Below, in pieces: positions 34,938-43,766 of a DNA stretch of 64,000 bases. Every line of letters begins with the position of its first letter. Position 1 is the stretch's first letter. Source of the DNA: Clostridium beijerinckii HUN142 (lineage in GTDB: Bacteria > Bacillota > Clostridia > Clostridiales > Clostridiaceae); assembly GCF_000621745.1 (NCBI RefSeq), contig NZ_JHXK01000005.1, positions 1 to 64,000 of the forward strand. The letters are read 5' to 3'. The notes below the pieces were generated by a model, which did not search any database, was not told the origin of the DNA, and worked only from the letters and a program-made list of their open reading frames with translations. Made by a program: the position numbers and the translations under genes.

Positions 34938-35849
34938 TTAATCATTTAATAATAATTCTGATTTAAATATTATAACGGCGTTTCCTGAAACTTTGGCCTC
35001 TATTGGTTCATTGTCTTCTATCTTTACCTCAACTTCGATAATACCAGGCCTATTTATAGCCTCTCCTTGCTTAGCTTTAAATCTAAATGAAGAATTATTA
35101 TGATTAACAAGATTATGGTGAACAAGATATGCACCTAATGGACCATTTGCATTACCAGTAACAGGATCTTCATTGATACCTATTGAAGGTGCAAACATTC
35201 TTCCATGTATTAAAATATCACTTTCTTTTGAATCAGTAGTAAAAATATAATATCCATTACATTTAATTACCTCGCTTAACTTAGAAAGTGCACTATAATC
35301 TGGCTGCAATATATTTAATGTTTCAATACTTTTAATACCTATCATAACTTTAGAATGACCTGTTGACACTATCTGAATTTTATAATCATCAAGTAAATCA
35401 CTTTCTTTAATTTTAAGTGCTTTTAAAAGTTCTTCTTTATTTATACCATCAATAATTTCACCAAACTCAATTTTTCCCTGTATCATAATAATTTTGTAAT
35501 CATTATTTTCTTTTATTATATCAACAGGTAAAATTCCTGCTCCTGTCTTATGATAAATCCTTGAAGTTTCCAGTTCATTTTCGATAGCACGTACATAATG
35601 AGCTGCAATAGTCGCATGTCCACAAATAGGAACTTCGCTTATAGGTGTGAAAAAGCGCACTTGGACATCATATTCATTACTATTTGAAGAGAAAATAAAT
35701 GCTGTCTCAGAATTGTTAAGCTCTCTAGCAATTTTCTGCATTTCATAATCAGTTAATCCATCTGCATTCGATATCACCCCTGCTGGATTTCCTGTAAATT
35801 TTTCCTTTGTAAATGAATCAACTTGATATAAATTATATTTTCTTGCCAT
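34938..35849 (-). CDS. PhzF-family isomerase/epimerase
   Basis: The N-terminus YNLYQVDSFTKEKFTGNPAG and ARELNNSETAFIF, which carries the catalytic Glu, are PhzF hallmarks; GHATIAAHYV and the later GINEDPVTGNANGPLGAYLV with the second-lobe signature confirm the two-lobed diaminopimelate-epimerase-like fold. At 303 residues it is complete. PhzF itself isomerises a phenazine precursor, but most members, including this one, have unknown substrates. ATG at 35849 follows GGAGGT. It lies upstream of the Crp-like gene on the same strand with a 68-bp gap, so loose linkage is possible. Confidence 0.9.
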   Translation of the reverse strand: MARKYNLYQVDSFTKEKFTGNPAGVISNADGLTDYEMQKIARELNNSETAFIFSSNSNEYDVQVRFFTPISEVPICGHATIAAHYVRAIENELETSRIYHKTGAGILPVDIIKENNDYKIIMIQGKIEFGEIIDGINKEELLKALKIKESDLLDDYKIQIVSTGHSKVMIGIKSIETLNILQPDYSALSKLSEVIKCNGYYIFTTDSKESDILIHGRMFAPSIGINEDPVTGNANGPLGAYLVHHNLVNHNNSSFRFKAKQGEAINRPGIIEVEVKIEDNEPIEAKVSGNAVIIFKSELLLND

Positions 35850-36135
35850 GTTACCTCCAAATATACTTTAATTTATAGGCTAAAACCATTTGTTTAATTC
35901 ATGGGAATTAATACCTATCTGTAATATAATTAATTATAGTTTTACTTTAATTCACTTACAAGTGCACATTTAAAAGTGGGATTTATATTTGTTTGAAATA
36001 TATACTCCATTTCAACTTTTGTTATAATAAGAATCTGGAAAATTTATACTTCAAAATGTAGTTATTATTTATTATGTATGTATTTATTATAATTGTTGTT
36101 TACAATAATGAATTTAGCTGAAAGAGGGATGTTAT

Positions 36136-37209
36136 TTGAGAGAACATTATATTGACAATATACGAACCTTTGGAATTTTATTGCTATTCCCATTTCATAC
36201 CTCTCGTATATTTAACTCATTTGAAAACTTTTATGTGGTTGGAAAACCAAGCATTATTTGTGATAATTTTATAAGAATCTCCTCAGATTGGTTTATGCCA
36301 TTACTGTTTGCTATTGCAGGAATTAGTGCCTCATTAGCTATGGAGAAACATTCAATTAAGCAGTTTATTAAAGAACGTTTTTTTAAGCTCTATATACCAT
36401 TTATGTTTGGAGTTATTTTAACAGTTCCTATCCAAACATTTTTTGCAGAGAAACAACATAATGGGTATACAGGAAGTTATTTTAATCAATACGTATTATT
36501 TTTTACTAAGAAAACTGACTTAACTGGATATACTGGCGGTTTTACTCCTGCGCATTTATGGTTTCTGCTCTTTTTGTTTGTTATTTCATTGGTATCATTA
36601 CCTCTAATAATTCTCTACAAAAAATCCAATAAAAAAATCAATGAAAGCAAACTTAATTTATGGACAATAATACCATTATTCTTATTTAACTTTCTTTTAA
36701 GCATTATTAAAATTGGTGGACAAGGTTTTGGCGAATATCTATCATTGTTCCTACTAGGTTCCCTAATTTTAAGCACCAATGGAGCTATAAAGCTACTAGA
36801 AAACAAACGCTTAATTTTAACTACTTTTGCAATTATACTTTCTATAATACGTATGGTTATGATTTATACTGTAGATTTTGAGAATGTTTCATTTGAAATT
36901 AAATTTCTATGTTCAGCATTTAATCATTTAACCACATGGACTATAATTTTAGCCATTTTAGGCTTAGGAAAATGCTATTTTGATTTTTCTAATAGAATTT
37001 TAGATTACTTTTCTAAGTCATCTTTTACTATTTACATTTTTCATCAAACTTGGTTAGTAGCAATTGGTTATTATGTTATAAGATTTTTTAGCAATAGATT
37101 AGTACAATTTAGTATTATTATGATTTCAACCTTTATAGCAAGTGTTTTCACCTATAAAATTGTACGTTCAGTCCCAATTGCAAGATTTATGTTCGGATTG
37201 AAAAAATAA
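36136..37209 (+). CDS. Acyltransferase-3 family integral membrane protein
   Basis: MREHYIDNIRTFGILLLFPF carries the usual R-x3-D-x-x-R-x-x-x-I/F start of acyltransferase_3 proteins, and FHTSRIF holds the conserved His. About ten hydrophobic segments follow in 357 residues, ending with the FTIYIFHQTWLVAI helix found in OpgC/OafA-like enzymes. They transfer acyl groups from CoA donors to sugars or lipids at the membrane. The start is a TTG at 36136 behind AGAGGG. It is divergent from PhzF and followed by the flavin oxidase gene 130 bp downstream. Confidence 0.85.
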   Translation: MREHYIDNIRTFGILLLFPFHTSRIFNSFENFYVVGKPSIICDNFIRISSDWFMPLLFAIAGISASLAMEKHSIKQFIKERFFKLYIPFMFGVILTVPIQTFFAEKQHNGYTGSYFNQYVLFFTKKTDLTGYTGGFTPAHLWFLLFLFVISLVSLPLIILYKKSNKKINESKLNLWTIIPLFLFNFLLSIIKIGGQGFGEYLSLFLLGSLILSTNGAIKLLENKRLILTTFAIILSIIRMVMIYTVDFENVSFEIKFLCSAFNHLTTWTIILAILGLGKCYFDFSNRILDYFSKSSFTIYIFHQTWLVAIGYYVIRFFSNRLVQFSIIMISTFIASVFTYKIVRSVPIARFMFGLKK

Positions 37210-37339
37210 TTATCATTAACTTTCTTCTTATACAAAATAATGATGATAATTAGTATTTTTCGAGTTTCTACATATCACTTCTATGATATTAGCAACATAA
37301 AATAAAGAAAAATACGTTTTTTAACAAAGGAGAAAGAAA

Positions 37340-38653
37340 ATGAGATTAAATGGATTAACAGGAAGGGTAATAACACCCTCAGATAAAGAGTATCCAACTT
37401 TGAGACTTGAATATAATCTATCTATTAATAAATTTCCATTAGCTATCGTTTATTGTTATACACCAACGGATGTATCCAACTCTATTAAATGGTGTAGAAA
37501 ACATCATGTGGGGCTTCGCATTCGTACAGGTAAGCATAATTATGAAGGATATTCAACAGATAATGGCGTAATAGTAATAGATACAACTCTTATGGACAAG
37601 ATTGAAGTTAATACTAAAAATGATACTGTAAAAATTCAAGCTGGCGCAAGACTTGGAGATATATACTCAGTAACTTCTGAAAAAGGATATGCCTTTAATG
37701 GCGGAACTTGCCCAACAGTTGGAATTTCTGGTTTGGTACTAGGTGGTGGAATAGGTTTATCCTGTAGAAATTTTGGCTTAGTATCGGACAATCTTATAGA
37801 GCTGCAATTGGTTAATGCCAAAGGTGATCTAATAACTGCCAATAATCATATAAATCCTGATTTATTCTGGGCCTGTCGAGGCGCAGGTGGAGGAAACTTT
37901 GGAGTTGTAACTAGCTATACTTTTAGACTTCATAAGGTAAATTATATTACTCTTATACAGCTTAAGTGGAATAATATTTCCAGGGAAAACTTTATTAAAC
38001 TATGGCAATGCTGGCTGAAAACTGCAGACAAGAGGATTAGTTGTTTTGCTGGTTTAAGTAAAAAAGGCATATATTTAAATGGATTTTTCTATGGACCTAA
38101 GTCTGAAGCTGAAAAGATTTTAAAAGAATTTTTACTGCTCCCAGGTTTACTAGATAGCTCTTTAATAGAATATGTACCTTTTATAGATGCCGTTAAAGCT
38201 ATTGGTGCTTTTTATGGGCCTCCTGATAGATTTAAAGCTACTGGAAGGTTCGTTTATTGTCACTTAAGTAAAACAAATATCAAAAACTTAATTAAGTATA
38301 TAGATTGTAGCCCAGGAGATGGTTGTTTTATCAGACTTTATACTTTAGGCGGTAAGATAAAAGATTTCTCCAGTGATTATTCAGCTTACTACTATAGAGA
38401 TGCCAGCTATATTATGGGAATAACAGCAGATTGGGAAGAATATGAAGATGGCAATGTATTTAAAAACTGGGTATCACAAGTTTTCAAATATGTGGAAACC
38501 ATAACAAATGGCTCTTATGTGAACTTCCCTTATGCTCAGCTTAAATATTATGGCTATGAATACTATGGTGAGAATTATGGAACCCTTAGAATAATAAAAA
38601 AGATTTATGATCCCGAAAATGTTTTTAGATTCCCACAATCAATAGAACCTTAA
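37340..38653 (+). CDS. BBE-type FAD-binding oxidoreductase
   Basis: A complete FAD_binding_4 domain: IRTGKHNYEGYSTDNGVIVI (His is the usual covalent flavin site) and CPTVGISGLVLGGGIGLSCR, plus GAGGGNFGVVTSYTFRL. The C-terminus reads YYGENYGTLRIIKKIYDPEN and FRFPQSI, the berberine-bridge-enzyme (BBE) ending. Family members oxidise sugars or alkaloids with oxygen or another acceptor. In an anaerobe the acceptor is unclear. 437 residues, normal. ATG at 37340 follows GGAG; a terminator follows at 38662-38710. The preceding acyltransferase may be cotranscribed. Confidence 0.9.
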   Translation: MRLNGLTGRVITPSDKEYPTLRLEYNLSINKFPLAIVYCYTPTDVSNSIKWCRKHHVGLRIRTGKHNYEGYSTDNGVIVIDTTLMDKIEVNTKNDTVKIQAGARLGDIYSVTSEKGYAFNGGTCPTVGISGLVLGGGIGLSCRNFGLVSDNLIELQLVNAKGDLITANNHINPDLFWACRGAGGGNFGVVTSYTFRLHKVNYITLIQLKWNNISRENFIKLWQCWLKTADKRISCFAGLSKKGIYLNGFFYGPKSEAEKILKEFLLLPGLLDSSLIEYVPFIDAVKAIGAFYGPPDRFKATGRFVYCHLSKTNIKNLIKYIDCSPGDGCFIRLYTLGGKIKDFSSDYSAYYYRDASYIMGITADWEEYEDGNVFKNWVSQVFKYVETITNGSYVNFPYAQLKYYGYEYYGENYGTLRIIKKIYDPENVFRFPQSIEP

Positions 38654-38661
38654 AACCATTC

Positions 38662-38710
38662 AAAAAAATAATCTGCTGATTTCATTATTATAACCAGCAG
38701 ATTATTCTTT
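38662..38710 (+). terminator. Rho-independent terminator
   Basis: Perfect 12-bp stem AATAATCTGCTG / CAGCAGATTATT (38667-38678 and 38695-38706) with a 16-base loop and a short T stretch; an A-run on the other side could let it work on the minus strand too. It lies 10 bp past the oxidase stop. Confidence 0.85.
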
Positions 38711-38882
38711 AAAAGTTTATGATTATTTTAGATATTATCATATTCGACAATCTATTTTGCCGCTCTCTTGTAGTTAACAAACATACAATATATCTGAATC
38801 TAAATTATATTTTTTTCAACTACTTATGATAAGGTTTGCCGTATCAGTAGAAAGTGACATTAATTTTACAAGAATTTATACT

Positions 38883-40112
38883 CTATAAATCTCCATTAAT
38901 TATAACCTTCCCCTCAGATTCTTCTGATGTAGGTTTTATTACATAGCAAATGATAATCATCGCTATAAATGCAGAGATTCCATTTACAAAACCAAGTCCA
39001 GCATATCCAAATTTATTAATTGCATCCCCGCCAACAATAACTCCAATTGTAGTCCCAATATACATAAAAGAACTATTTAAACTCATCACAGTTCCACGTA
39101 ATGATGGTACAAGTTCACTTATTATTGAATTAAGAGAAGCTAATGAAGCACCTGCACTCACTAACCATACGAAAATACAAGGAATTGCAAAATTGATATT
39201 AGTCGAGGTATATGGCAAAGCAGAAAGAGCTATTGCTAAAATTGTTAAACCTGTAATAACTACTCGCCCTTTACCAAAATAGTCACCTAATAATCCACCT
39301 GAAAGATTCCCTATCAGATTTCCAAATCCAACCACAACAATAATGGTACCTATCGCACTAACGCTCATATTAAATGAATTAGAAAGCCATGCTCCTAGGA
39401 AAGAATACATTCCAAAGCTTGCAAACATCATAAAGAAAGTAACAAGTAATCCGGATACAGCTCTTTTATTTGTTACAACAAGCTTTAAAGAGTAAATAGG
39501 ATTTGAAGGTGCCGCAGGCTTAGTTACTTGTGCAGTAGTATTTTTAATTACAGGGAATGCAAACATTATTAATAAAGTAATAACGACACCTAAGATACCA
39601 AGTGCATAGAAAGAAAAACGCCATCCAGCAGCACCAGCTGCAAAAGCACCAAGTGGAACTCCCAGAATTTGGCTAATCGAAAGTGCGGCTGTTACCACTC
39701 CAACAACACGTCCACGTTTTTCAAAAGGAACAAGGTCTCCTATTGATGCCCAAACCTGTGGTGAAGTTGCTGCTGCAATACCTGATAAAGCCCTAAAGAC
39801 AAATAAAGACCAAAAATTCCAAGCAAATCCGCATAACAATGTAAAAACAGTAAAAGCCAATATTCCCCATTTAAGCATTGCTCTTCTTCCTACTTTATCT
39901 GATAATGGACCAAAAGCGAAACCACAGATTGCATAAGGAAGAGAGTATGCAATTACTAAAAGTCCAGATTGAGATACTGTAACATTAAAATCTCTGCTTA
40001 AAGTTGGTATTAGTGGAGAAACCAAAAATGTATCAGCGCCGATTAAAAAAATAATCATAAATAGAATGAGAATAATTCCATTTAAATTTCTCACATTTTC
40101 TTTATTATTCAT
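38883..40112 (-). CDS. MFS transporter, DHA1-like drug/solute exporter
   Basis: Twelve hydrophobic segments in 409 residues. The A-motif-like GPLSDKVGRRAMLKWG between TM2 and TM3 and the drug/H+ antiporter motif C (LGVPLGAFAAGAAGWRFSF, around TM5) identify a 12-TM DHA1-type proton antiporter such as AraJ/YdhP-like sugar or drug efflux pumps. Its neighbour on the same strand is a MarR regulator, whose operators flank it at 40145, 40244 and 40738, so derepression by a toxic ligand is likely. ATG at 40112 has GAAAGG upstream. Confidence 0.9.
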   Translation of the reverse strand: MNNKENVRNLNGIILILFMIIFLIGADTFLVSPLIPTLSRDFNVTVSQSGLLVIAYSLPYAICGFAFGPLSDKVGRRAMLKWGILAFTVFTLLCGFAWNFWSLFVFRALSGIAAATSPQVWASIGDLVPFEKRGRVVGVVTAALSISQILGVPLGAFAAGAAGWRFSFYALGILGVVITLLIMFAFPVIKNTTAQVTKPAAPSNPIYSLKLVVTNKRAVSGLLVTFFMMFASFGMYSFLGAWLSNSFNMSVSAIGTIIVVVGFGNLIGNLSGGLLGDYFGKGRVVITGLTILAIALSALPYTSTNINFAIPCIFVWLVSAGASLASLNSIISELVPSLRGTVMSLNSSFMYIGTTIGVIVGGDAINKFGYAGLGFVNGISAFIAMIIICYVIKPTSEESEGKVIINGDL

Positions 40113-40144
40113 AATAAAATATCATCCTTTCAAAATCTTTTTAC

Positions 40145-40156
40145 TTCATATATGAA
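40145..40156. promoter_or_regulatory. MarR operator 1 (upstream of the MFS gene)
   Basis: TTCATATATGAA, a perfect 12-bp palindrome about 33 bp upstream of the MFS start. It is preceded on the minus strand by the hairpin CCTCAATATCAATGAGG and a T-rich stretch, i.e. a possible attenuator. Confidence 0.65.
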
Positions 40157-40243
40157 ATATCTTGTTAAAATGAAAACCTCATTGATATTGAGGCTACCTT
40201 TTATTAATAGAAATAAACTCTTTTGTATTTTCTATTACATACA

Positions 40244-40278
40244 TTAAAGGAATACTTCATATATGAAATATTCCTTTA
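40244..40278. promoter_or_regulatory. MarR operator 2 (extended palindrome)
   Basis: The same TTCATATATGAA core at 40256-40267 sits within a longer inverted repeat whose arms (TTAAAGGAATA and TATTCCTTTAA) extend it to about 35 bp with a single mismatched pair. It lies between the MarR stop and the MFS gene, right after the hairpin of AACCTTA / TAAGGTT (about 40288-40306). Confidence 0.7.
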
Positions 40279-40292
40279 AAAGAAAAACCTTA

Positions 40293-40718
40293 TTAATTAA
40301 GGTTATCTTCTATTTTTGCAAGTAACTTATATAATGTTTGCTGTTCTTCTTCACTTAAAACACCATACATATCCAATAAGAAATTTTGATACGCAATGTC
40401 CATTTTAGAACGCACCTGAATTCCTTTTTCAGTTATAGAAACCAATGTTTGGCGCTTATCAGAAGAATTTTTAAAGGTTACTACAAGTTCTTGTTTTTCC
40501 ATTCTTCTTATTATTGTTGTCATATTACTTGCAGCACATTGTACTTTATCTGTTAATTCAGACATAGTAATTGTGCCTTCTAATGGTATATTTCTTAATA
40601 CTCCAAATTGAACTCCTGTAGCTTCATATCCAGAAGTTGAATCAACAAAGTTATTAACAGAAACATCATTAATATGACGAATTTTCATGTAAATATTACG
40701 TAATAAACCTTTTGACAT
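40293..40718 (-). CDS. MarR-family repressor of the MFS exporter
   Basis: Starting MSKGLLRNIYMKIRHINDVS, then FGVLRNIPLEGTITMSELTD, CAASNMTTIIRRMEKQELVV (recognition helix) and the wing FKNSSDKRQTLVSITEKG: a MarR regulator of 141 residues. The start at 40718 follows GAGGGG with seven bases spacing; the frame opens further upstream, but that part is promoter. The promoter (-35 TTGACA 40781-40786, -10 TATTAT 40758-40763) is followed by operator 3, so it represses itself. Its stop overlaps a hairpin that probably reduces readthrough to the MFS gene. Confidence 0.9.
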   Translation of the reverse strand: MSKGLLRNIYMKIRHINDVSVNNFVDSTSGYEATGVQFGVLRNIPLEGTITMSELTDKVQCAASNMTTIIRRMEKQELVVTFKNSSDKRQTLVSITEKGIQVRSKMDIAYQNFLLDMYGVLSEEEQQTLYKLLAKIEDNLN

Positions 40719-40737
40719 ATTCTTACCCCTCAAATAT

Positions 40738-40786
40738 TTCATATATGAACTATTTTTATAATAAGACTTATTTAATTCTTTGTCAA
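40738..40786 (-). promoter_or_regulatory. MarR promoter with operator 3
   Basis: Minus-strand -35 TTGACA (40781-40786), 17-bp spacer, -10 TATTAT (40758-40763), then the operator TTCATATATGAA at 40738-40749, placed at the transcription start. A bound MarR dimer would block initiation. Confidence 0.8.
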
Positions 40787-41165
40787 TACTGTTATATTTA
40801 TGTATACTATACAATTATTTATATATAAATCAATACTTGGCTAATAGATTTCCTCATGGTTATAGAAATAAATGCGCTCTTTTAATTCATAATTAATTTA
40901 GAAACTAATGCATAAATTGTTTGTATATTCTCCATATAATCAGCATTATTATATACATATTTTTATATTAATCAGCCTCCTGTTCTTCTCTTATTTTACT
41001 TATTTTAGTCTATATGATATTTTATATATAAATAAGTATGTACTTTATGGAAAATGATTATCATATTTTGTTTAGAAGAATATTTAAATAGAAATAATGA
41101 TTATTTATGAAACTGTACTATATGATTTTATATATTAACAGTATTTAATTTGTAGGAGTGTGAAA
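40787..41165. other. Intergenic region, possible Fur-like site
   Basis: Divergent upstream region of MarR and LytTR genes. At 41054-41064 ATGATTATCAT is a perfect palindrome flanked by A/T, close to the core of a Fur box; a second AATGATTAT lies near 41096. No gene seen. Regulation by iron is only a suggestion. Confidence 0.3.
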
Positions 41166-41624
41166 ATGAAGGTTAGCATAAACATTATCTCTTCTGAATT
41201 AGAGGAAGAAGTTATTTTTAACGTACACAATGTTCAAGAAAAAGTTACTGAGGCCATAGAATTACTGACATCATCAAATGAAGTTATTAAACACTTACTT
41301 GGAAGAAAAGAAGAAAAATATTACAAAGTAAACGTGGATGAAATTTTTTATATAGAGTCAATAGATAGAAAAGTATTCATCTATACAAAAGCTCAAACCT
41401 ATGAAATTTCTGAGAAATTGTATGTTCTTGAGGAACAATTAGCTGGTATGAATTTTATTAGAATTTCTAAATCCTTGCTACTCAATATTGATAAGATACA
41501 CTCTTTTTATCCAAAGTTAAGCGGAAATCTGGAGGCCCTTTTAACTAATAATGAAAAAGTAATAATTTCAAGAAGATATGTTGCAAATTTAAAAAACAAA
41601 TTGGGAATGAGGGATAGCAAATGA
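41166..41624 (+). CDS. LytTR-family DNA-binding regulator
   Basis: The C-terminal half is a LytTR domain: YYKVNVDEIFYIESIDRKVF and LEEQLAGMNFIRISKSLLLN then GNLEALLTNNEKVIISRRYV. The N-terminal 50 residues hold no receiver domain, so it is the free-standing type that pairs with a small membrane protein. The ATG at 41166 follows GGAG; an in-frame GTG six bases earlier overlaps that site. Its stop overlaps the start of the DUF3021 gene (ATGA). In such pairs the membrane protein restrains the regulator; a target site is visible at 42061-42091. Confidence 0.9.
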   Translation: MKVSINIISSELEEEVIFNVHNVQEKVTEAIELLTSSNEVIKHLLGRKEEKYYKVNVDEIFYIESIDRKVFIYTKAQTYEISEKLYVLEEQLAGMNFIRISKSLLLNIDKIHSFYPKLSGNLEALLTNNEKVIISRRYVANLKNKLGMRDSK

Positions 41625-42031
41625 CCTTTAAATATTTAAAAAAAATATTAAAATTAACCTCAGTAGTTTTTACAGTAATAACAATATTTCAGCTTATTAC
41701 AAAACAATCTTTAGATAATGAAAAGATTTGTGAATTATTAGATTTATCATTATTCTTTTCATTAATAAAGATAGTTATCAATAAATATATTATTTCTAAG
41801 GACTCAATATTTAACCCATTATTATATATAGTTATAATTTGGTTAATGATTGCTGCATCAAATTATCTTTTTAACTGGAATATGTCCTTATCATTAATGC
41901 TCTCAACGTTTATTGAAGTTATATTAATTTACATATGCGTAAGACTTATTAATTATCAATATGAGAAAATAGACGTAAAGAAAATGAATGAGATTTTAGA
42001 TAGAAATAGAAAAAATAAAAAACAACAGTAG
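41621..42031 (+). CDS. DUF3021-family membrane protein, LytTR partner
   Basis: Four hydrophobic segments in 136 residues (about 14-30, 45-60, 66-82 and 87-110), ending in a basic cytoplasmic tail (KIDVKKMNEILDRNRKNKKQ). The spacing and the overlap with the LytTR gene match DUF3021, the usual membrane inhibitor of stand-alone LytTR regulators. The overlap (ATGA) implies a fixed expression ratio. The signal sensed is unknown. No terminator is evident before the possible target gene 140 bp downstream. Confidence 0.8.
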   Translation: MTFKYLKKILKLTSVVFTVITIFQLITKQSLDNEKICELLDLSLFFSLIKIVINKYIISKDSIFNPLLYIVIIWLMIAASNYLFNWNMSLSLMLSTFIEVILIYICVRLINYQYEKIDVKKMNEILDRNRKNKKQQ

Positions 42032-42060
42032 GTTTCTGTTTATTTTTATATTAGTTTTAA

Positions 42061-42108
42061 TACCGCTTAGTTATATAAATATACCGCTTACGTAAATACG
42101 TATTGTCC
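42061..42108 (+). promoter_or_regulatory. LytTR-type direct-repeat operator and promoter
   Basis: TACCGCTTA occurs at 42061-42069 and again at 42082-42090, start to start 21 bp (9-bp repeats 12 bp apart), the spacing of LytTR direct-repeat sites. A weak -35 TTGTCC at 42103-42108, with a TACTCT -10 seventeen bp later, follows immediately, the layout of an activator-dependent promoter. Confidence 0.7.
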
Positions 42109-42170
42109 TTATTTAATTTATATTGTACTCTTACAACATGATATGAATTAAGAAAGAAGGTTATATTATT

Positions 42171-42686
42171 ATGATGATTATTAATATTATTTCGGAAGTA
42201 TTTAGCCAAACTCCTTTTTATGTTTGGGTTATATTTATTTATCTTTTAAAGCGTGGAATTAAAGCTAGTAAAGATGGTGAGTTATCACTTTCTAAGATGT
42301 TCATTATGCCATCCATTTTTATTATTTGGGGCTTAGAAAAGTTACTAACAAATTTTAGCTACTTAGGTATTTCTATGATTTTCTATACCATTTGTATGTG
42401 CTTTGGTACTTTAATATCTTATTATTTATATTCTCGATATAGAAAAATATATATAAAAGATGGCTCTCTATATAAAACCGGCTCATATTTACCAATAACT
42501 ATTATGATGACTAATTTTTTTGCTAAATATCTATTAAATGTTGCTATGGCTGTTAATCCGTTGTTATACAGTACACTTTTCTTTAATATTTTATATTCAT
42601 TATTATCTGGCTTTTCCGTTGGATTATTTATTGGAGGTATCCTACAAGCATATAAGTCTTACTCAAACTTAAAAGCATTAGCTTAG
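42171..42686 (+). CDS. Polytopic membrane protein (DUF6622-like), probable LytTR target
   Basis: A 171-residue protein with four or five hydrophobic segments: TPFYVWVIFIYLLKRGIKAS at the start, SLSKMFIMPSIFIIWG, then several more, ending near YKSYSNLKALA. The FYVWVIFIYLLKRGI segment resembles DUF6622 proteins, small membrane proteins often found with LytTR pairs. Its promoter carries the LytTR direct repeat, so it is probably switched on by the regulator encoded upstream. Function unknown; immunity to a peptide or membrane stress is a possible but unproven role. Confidence 0.65.
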   Translation: MMIINIISEVFSQTPFYVWVIFIYLLKRGIKASKDGELSLSKMFIMPSIFIIWGLEKLLTNFSYLGISMIFYTICMCFGTLISYYLYSRYRKIYIKDGSLYKTGSYLPITIMMTNFFAKYLLNVAMAVNPLLYSTLFFNILYSLLSGFSVGLFIGGILQAYKSYSNLKALA

Positions 42687-42748
42687 GTATATGATCAACA
42701 CATCTAAATTAAAACTTCACATGTATTTTATCAGTTAAATCCCCTACT

Positions 42749-42820
42749 AAATTGATATGCTCCCCTTATAGTAGACAGTAAAAATAAAAAACTGTTTCTA
42801 TAAAAGGAGCATATCAATTT
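42749..42820. repeat. 72-bp near-perfect palindrome, MITE-like
   Basis: Terminal arms AAATTGATATGCTCC and GGAGCATATCAATTT are perfectly complementary over 15 bp, and inner parts (TATA, ACAGT / ACTGT, TATA) pair as well around a short A-rich loop. There is no T-run, so it is not a normal terminator although it lies between convergent genes. Two insertion-sequence ends joined without the middle would look like this. Confidence 0.55.
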
Positions 42821-42986
42821 CTAACTTAGTTGGTTTCATTGTTGATTTAAACTATCCCCGCTGATACGTATTATCCAATTTCAGTAGACTTATCACTCAC
42901 TATTATATTTATCAGTAGCAAGTGATATAGTTTTTGGTGTATCCCTTGTATATTATGAATTAAAATCAGTAATGTCTAAATAATGA

Positions 42987-43745
42987 TCAATTATTTGACT
43001 CTATTATTTCCTTCAATTTAACATTTTGATTAATAAATCTAGTTTTACTTTTTTCCTGCTTAAGTCGTATAGCATTCTGCGGACAATGATTAATACAAGC
43101 TAAACACTGCTCACACTTTCCTTTATACACAGGTTTAGTATCTACATTAATATTATTTACTGGGCAAACTTTCTCACAAACTTTGCAGCTATTACAGGTA
43201 TCTTCTACATAGAAATTCTTATCATATTGAGCGTTAGCCTTATTCTTAGAATGAACCTTTTTTAATATTGCTTCAATAAATCTTATAACTGCAGCATGTC
43301 TCTTGATATATACTTTTTTAACCTGGATATCATTAATTATTTGCGCAAGATTCTCTTCTATATTTTTCTTTGGCTCTTTTTTCATCTCTTTATCCATATC
43401 AAACACTGGAAGGTAATTGTCAACCATAAGTATTTCATTAATGTATGAAAACTGGATTTGATTTCTTTTCCCAATTTCTAAAAGCTCAGGTATGACTGCT
43501 CCTGAAAGTGATCCAAAAGACACTACGGCAAAAATATATTTACTTTTTAGTTTAACTTTATTTAGAAACTCCTCGACAATTTTAGGAACCCCTCCATAAT
43601 AACTTGGAAATACAATACCAATCTTTTCATCTTCAAACTCAAACTGTCCTAGTTTCATTAACTTAGGAATAGAGTAACTTTCCCCTCCAATTCTCTTTGC
43701 CACATATAAATTATTGCCAGTTGCTGTAAAGTATAATATTTTCAT
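42987..43745 (-). CDS. EFR1-family ferrodoxin (flavodoxin fused to two 4Fe-4S clusters)
   Basis: The N-terminal flavodoxin part starts MKILYFTATGNNLYVAKRIG (FMN phosphate loop T-A-T-G-N) and continues PSYYGGVPKIVEEFL and VVSFGSLSGAV. The C-terminal part binds two clusters: CNSCKVCEKVCP and CEQCLACINHCP. This fused layout defines EFR1 (ferrodoxin) proteins, electron carriers of anaerobes. 252 residues, complete. It is divergent from the TetR gene, and its promoter (43792-43820) lies inside a CACTTG/CAAGTG inverted repeat, so TetR probably represses it. Confidence 0.9.
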   Translation of the reverse strand: MKILYFTATGNNLYVAKRIGGESYSIPKLMKLGQFEFEDEKIGIVFPSYYGGVPKIVEEFLNKVKLKSKYIFAVVSFGSLSGAVIPELLEIGKRNQIQFSYINEILMVDNYLPVFDMDKEMKKEPKKNIEENLAQIINDIQVKKVYIKRHAAVIRFIEAILKKVHSKNKANAQYDKNFYVEDTCNSCKVCEKVCPVNNINVDTKPVYKGKCEQCLACINHCPQNAIRLKQEKSKTRFINQNVKLKEIIESNN

Positions 43746-43766
43746 AACGCTCTCCTTTCAGACGTT

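Noticed and set aside
37636-37842. Minus-strand open frame inside the BBE-like oxidase gene
   Set aside because: It mirrors conserved codons of the real gene on the other strand.
41054-41064. Fur box as a firm regulatory call
   Set aside because: Only an 11-bp A/T-rich palindrome; too short to claim iron regulation.
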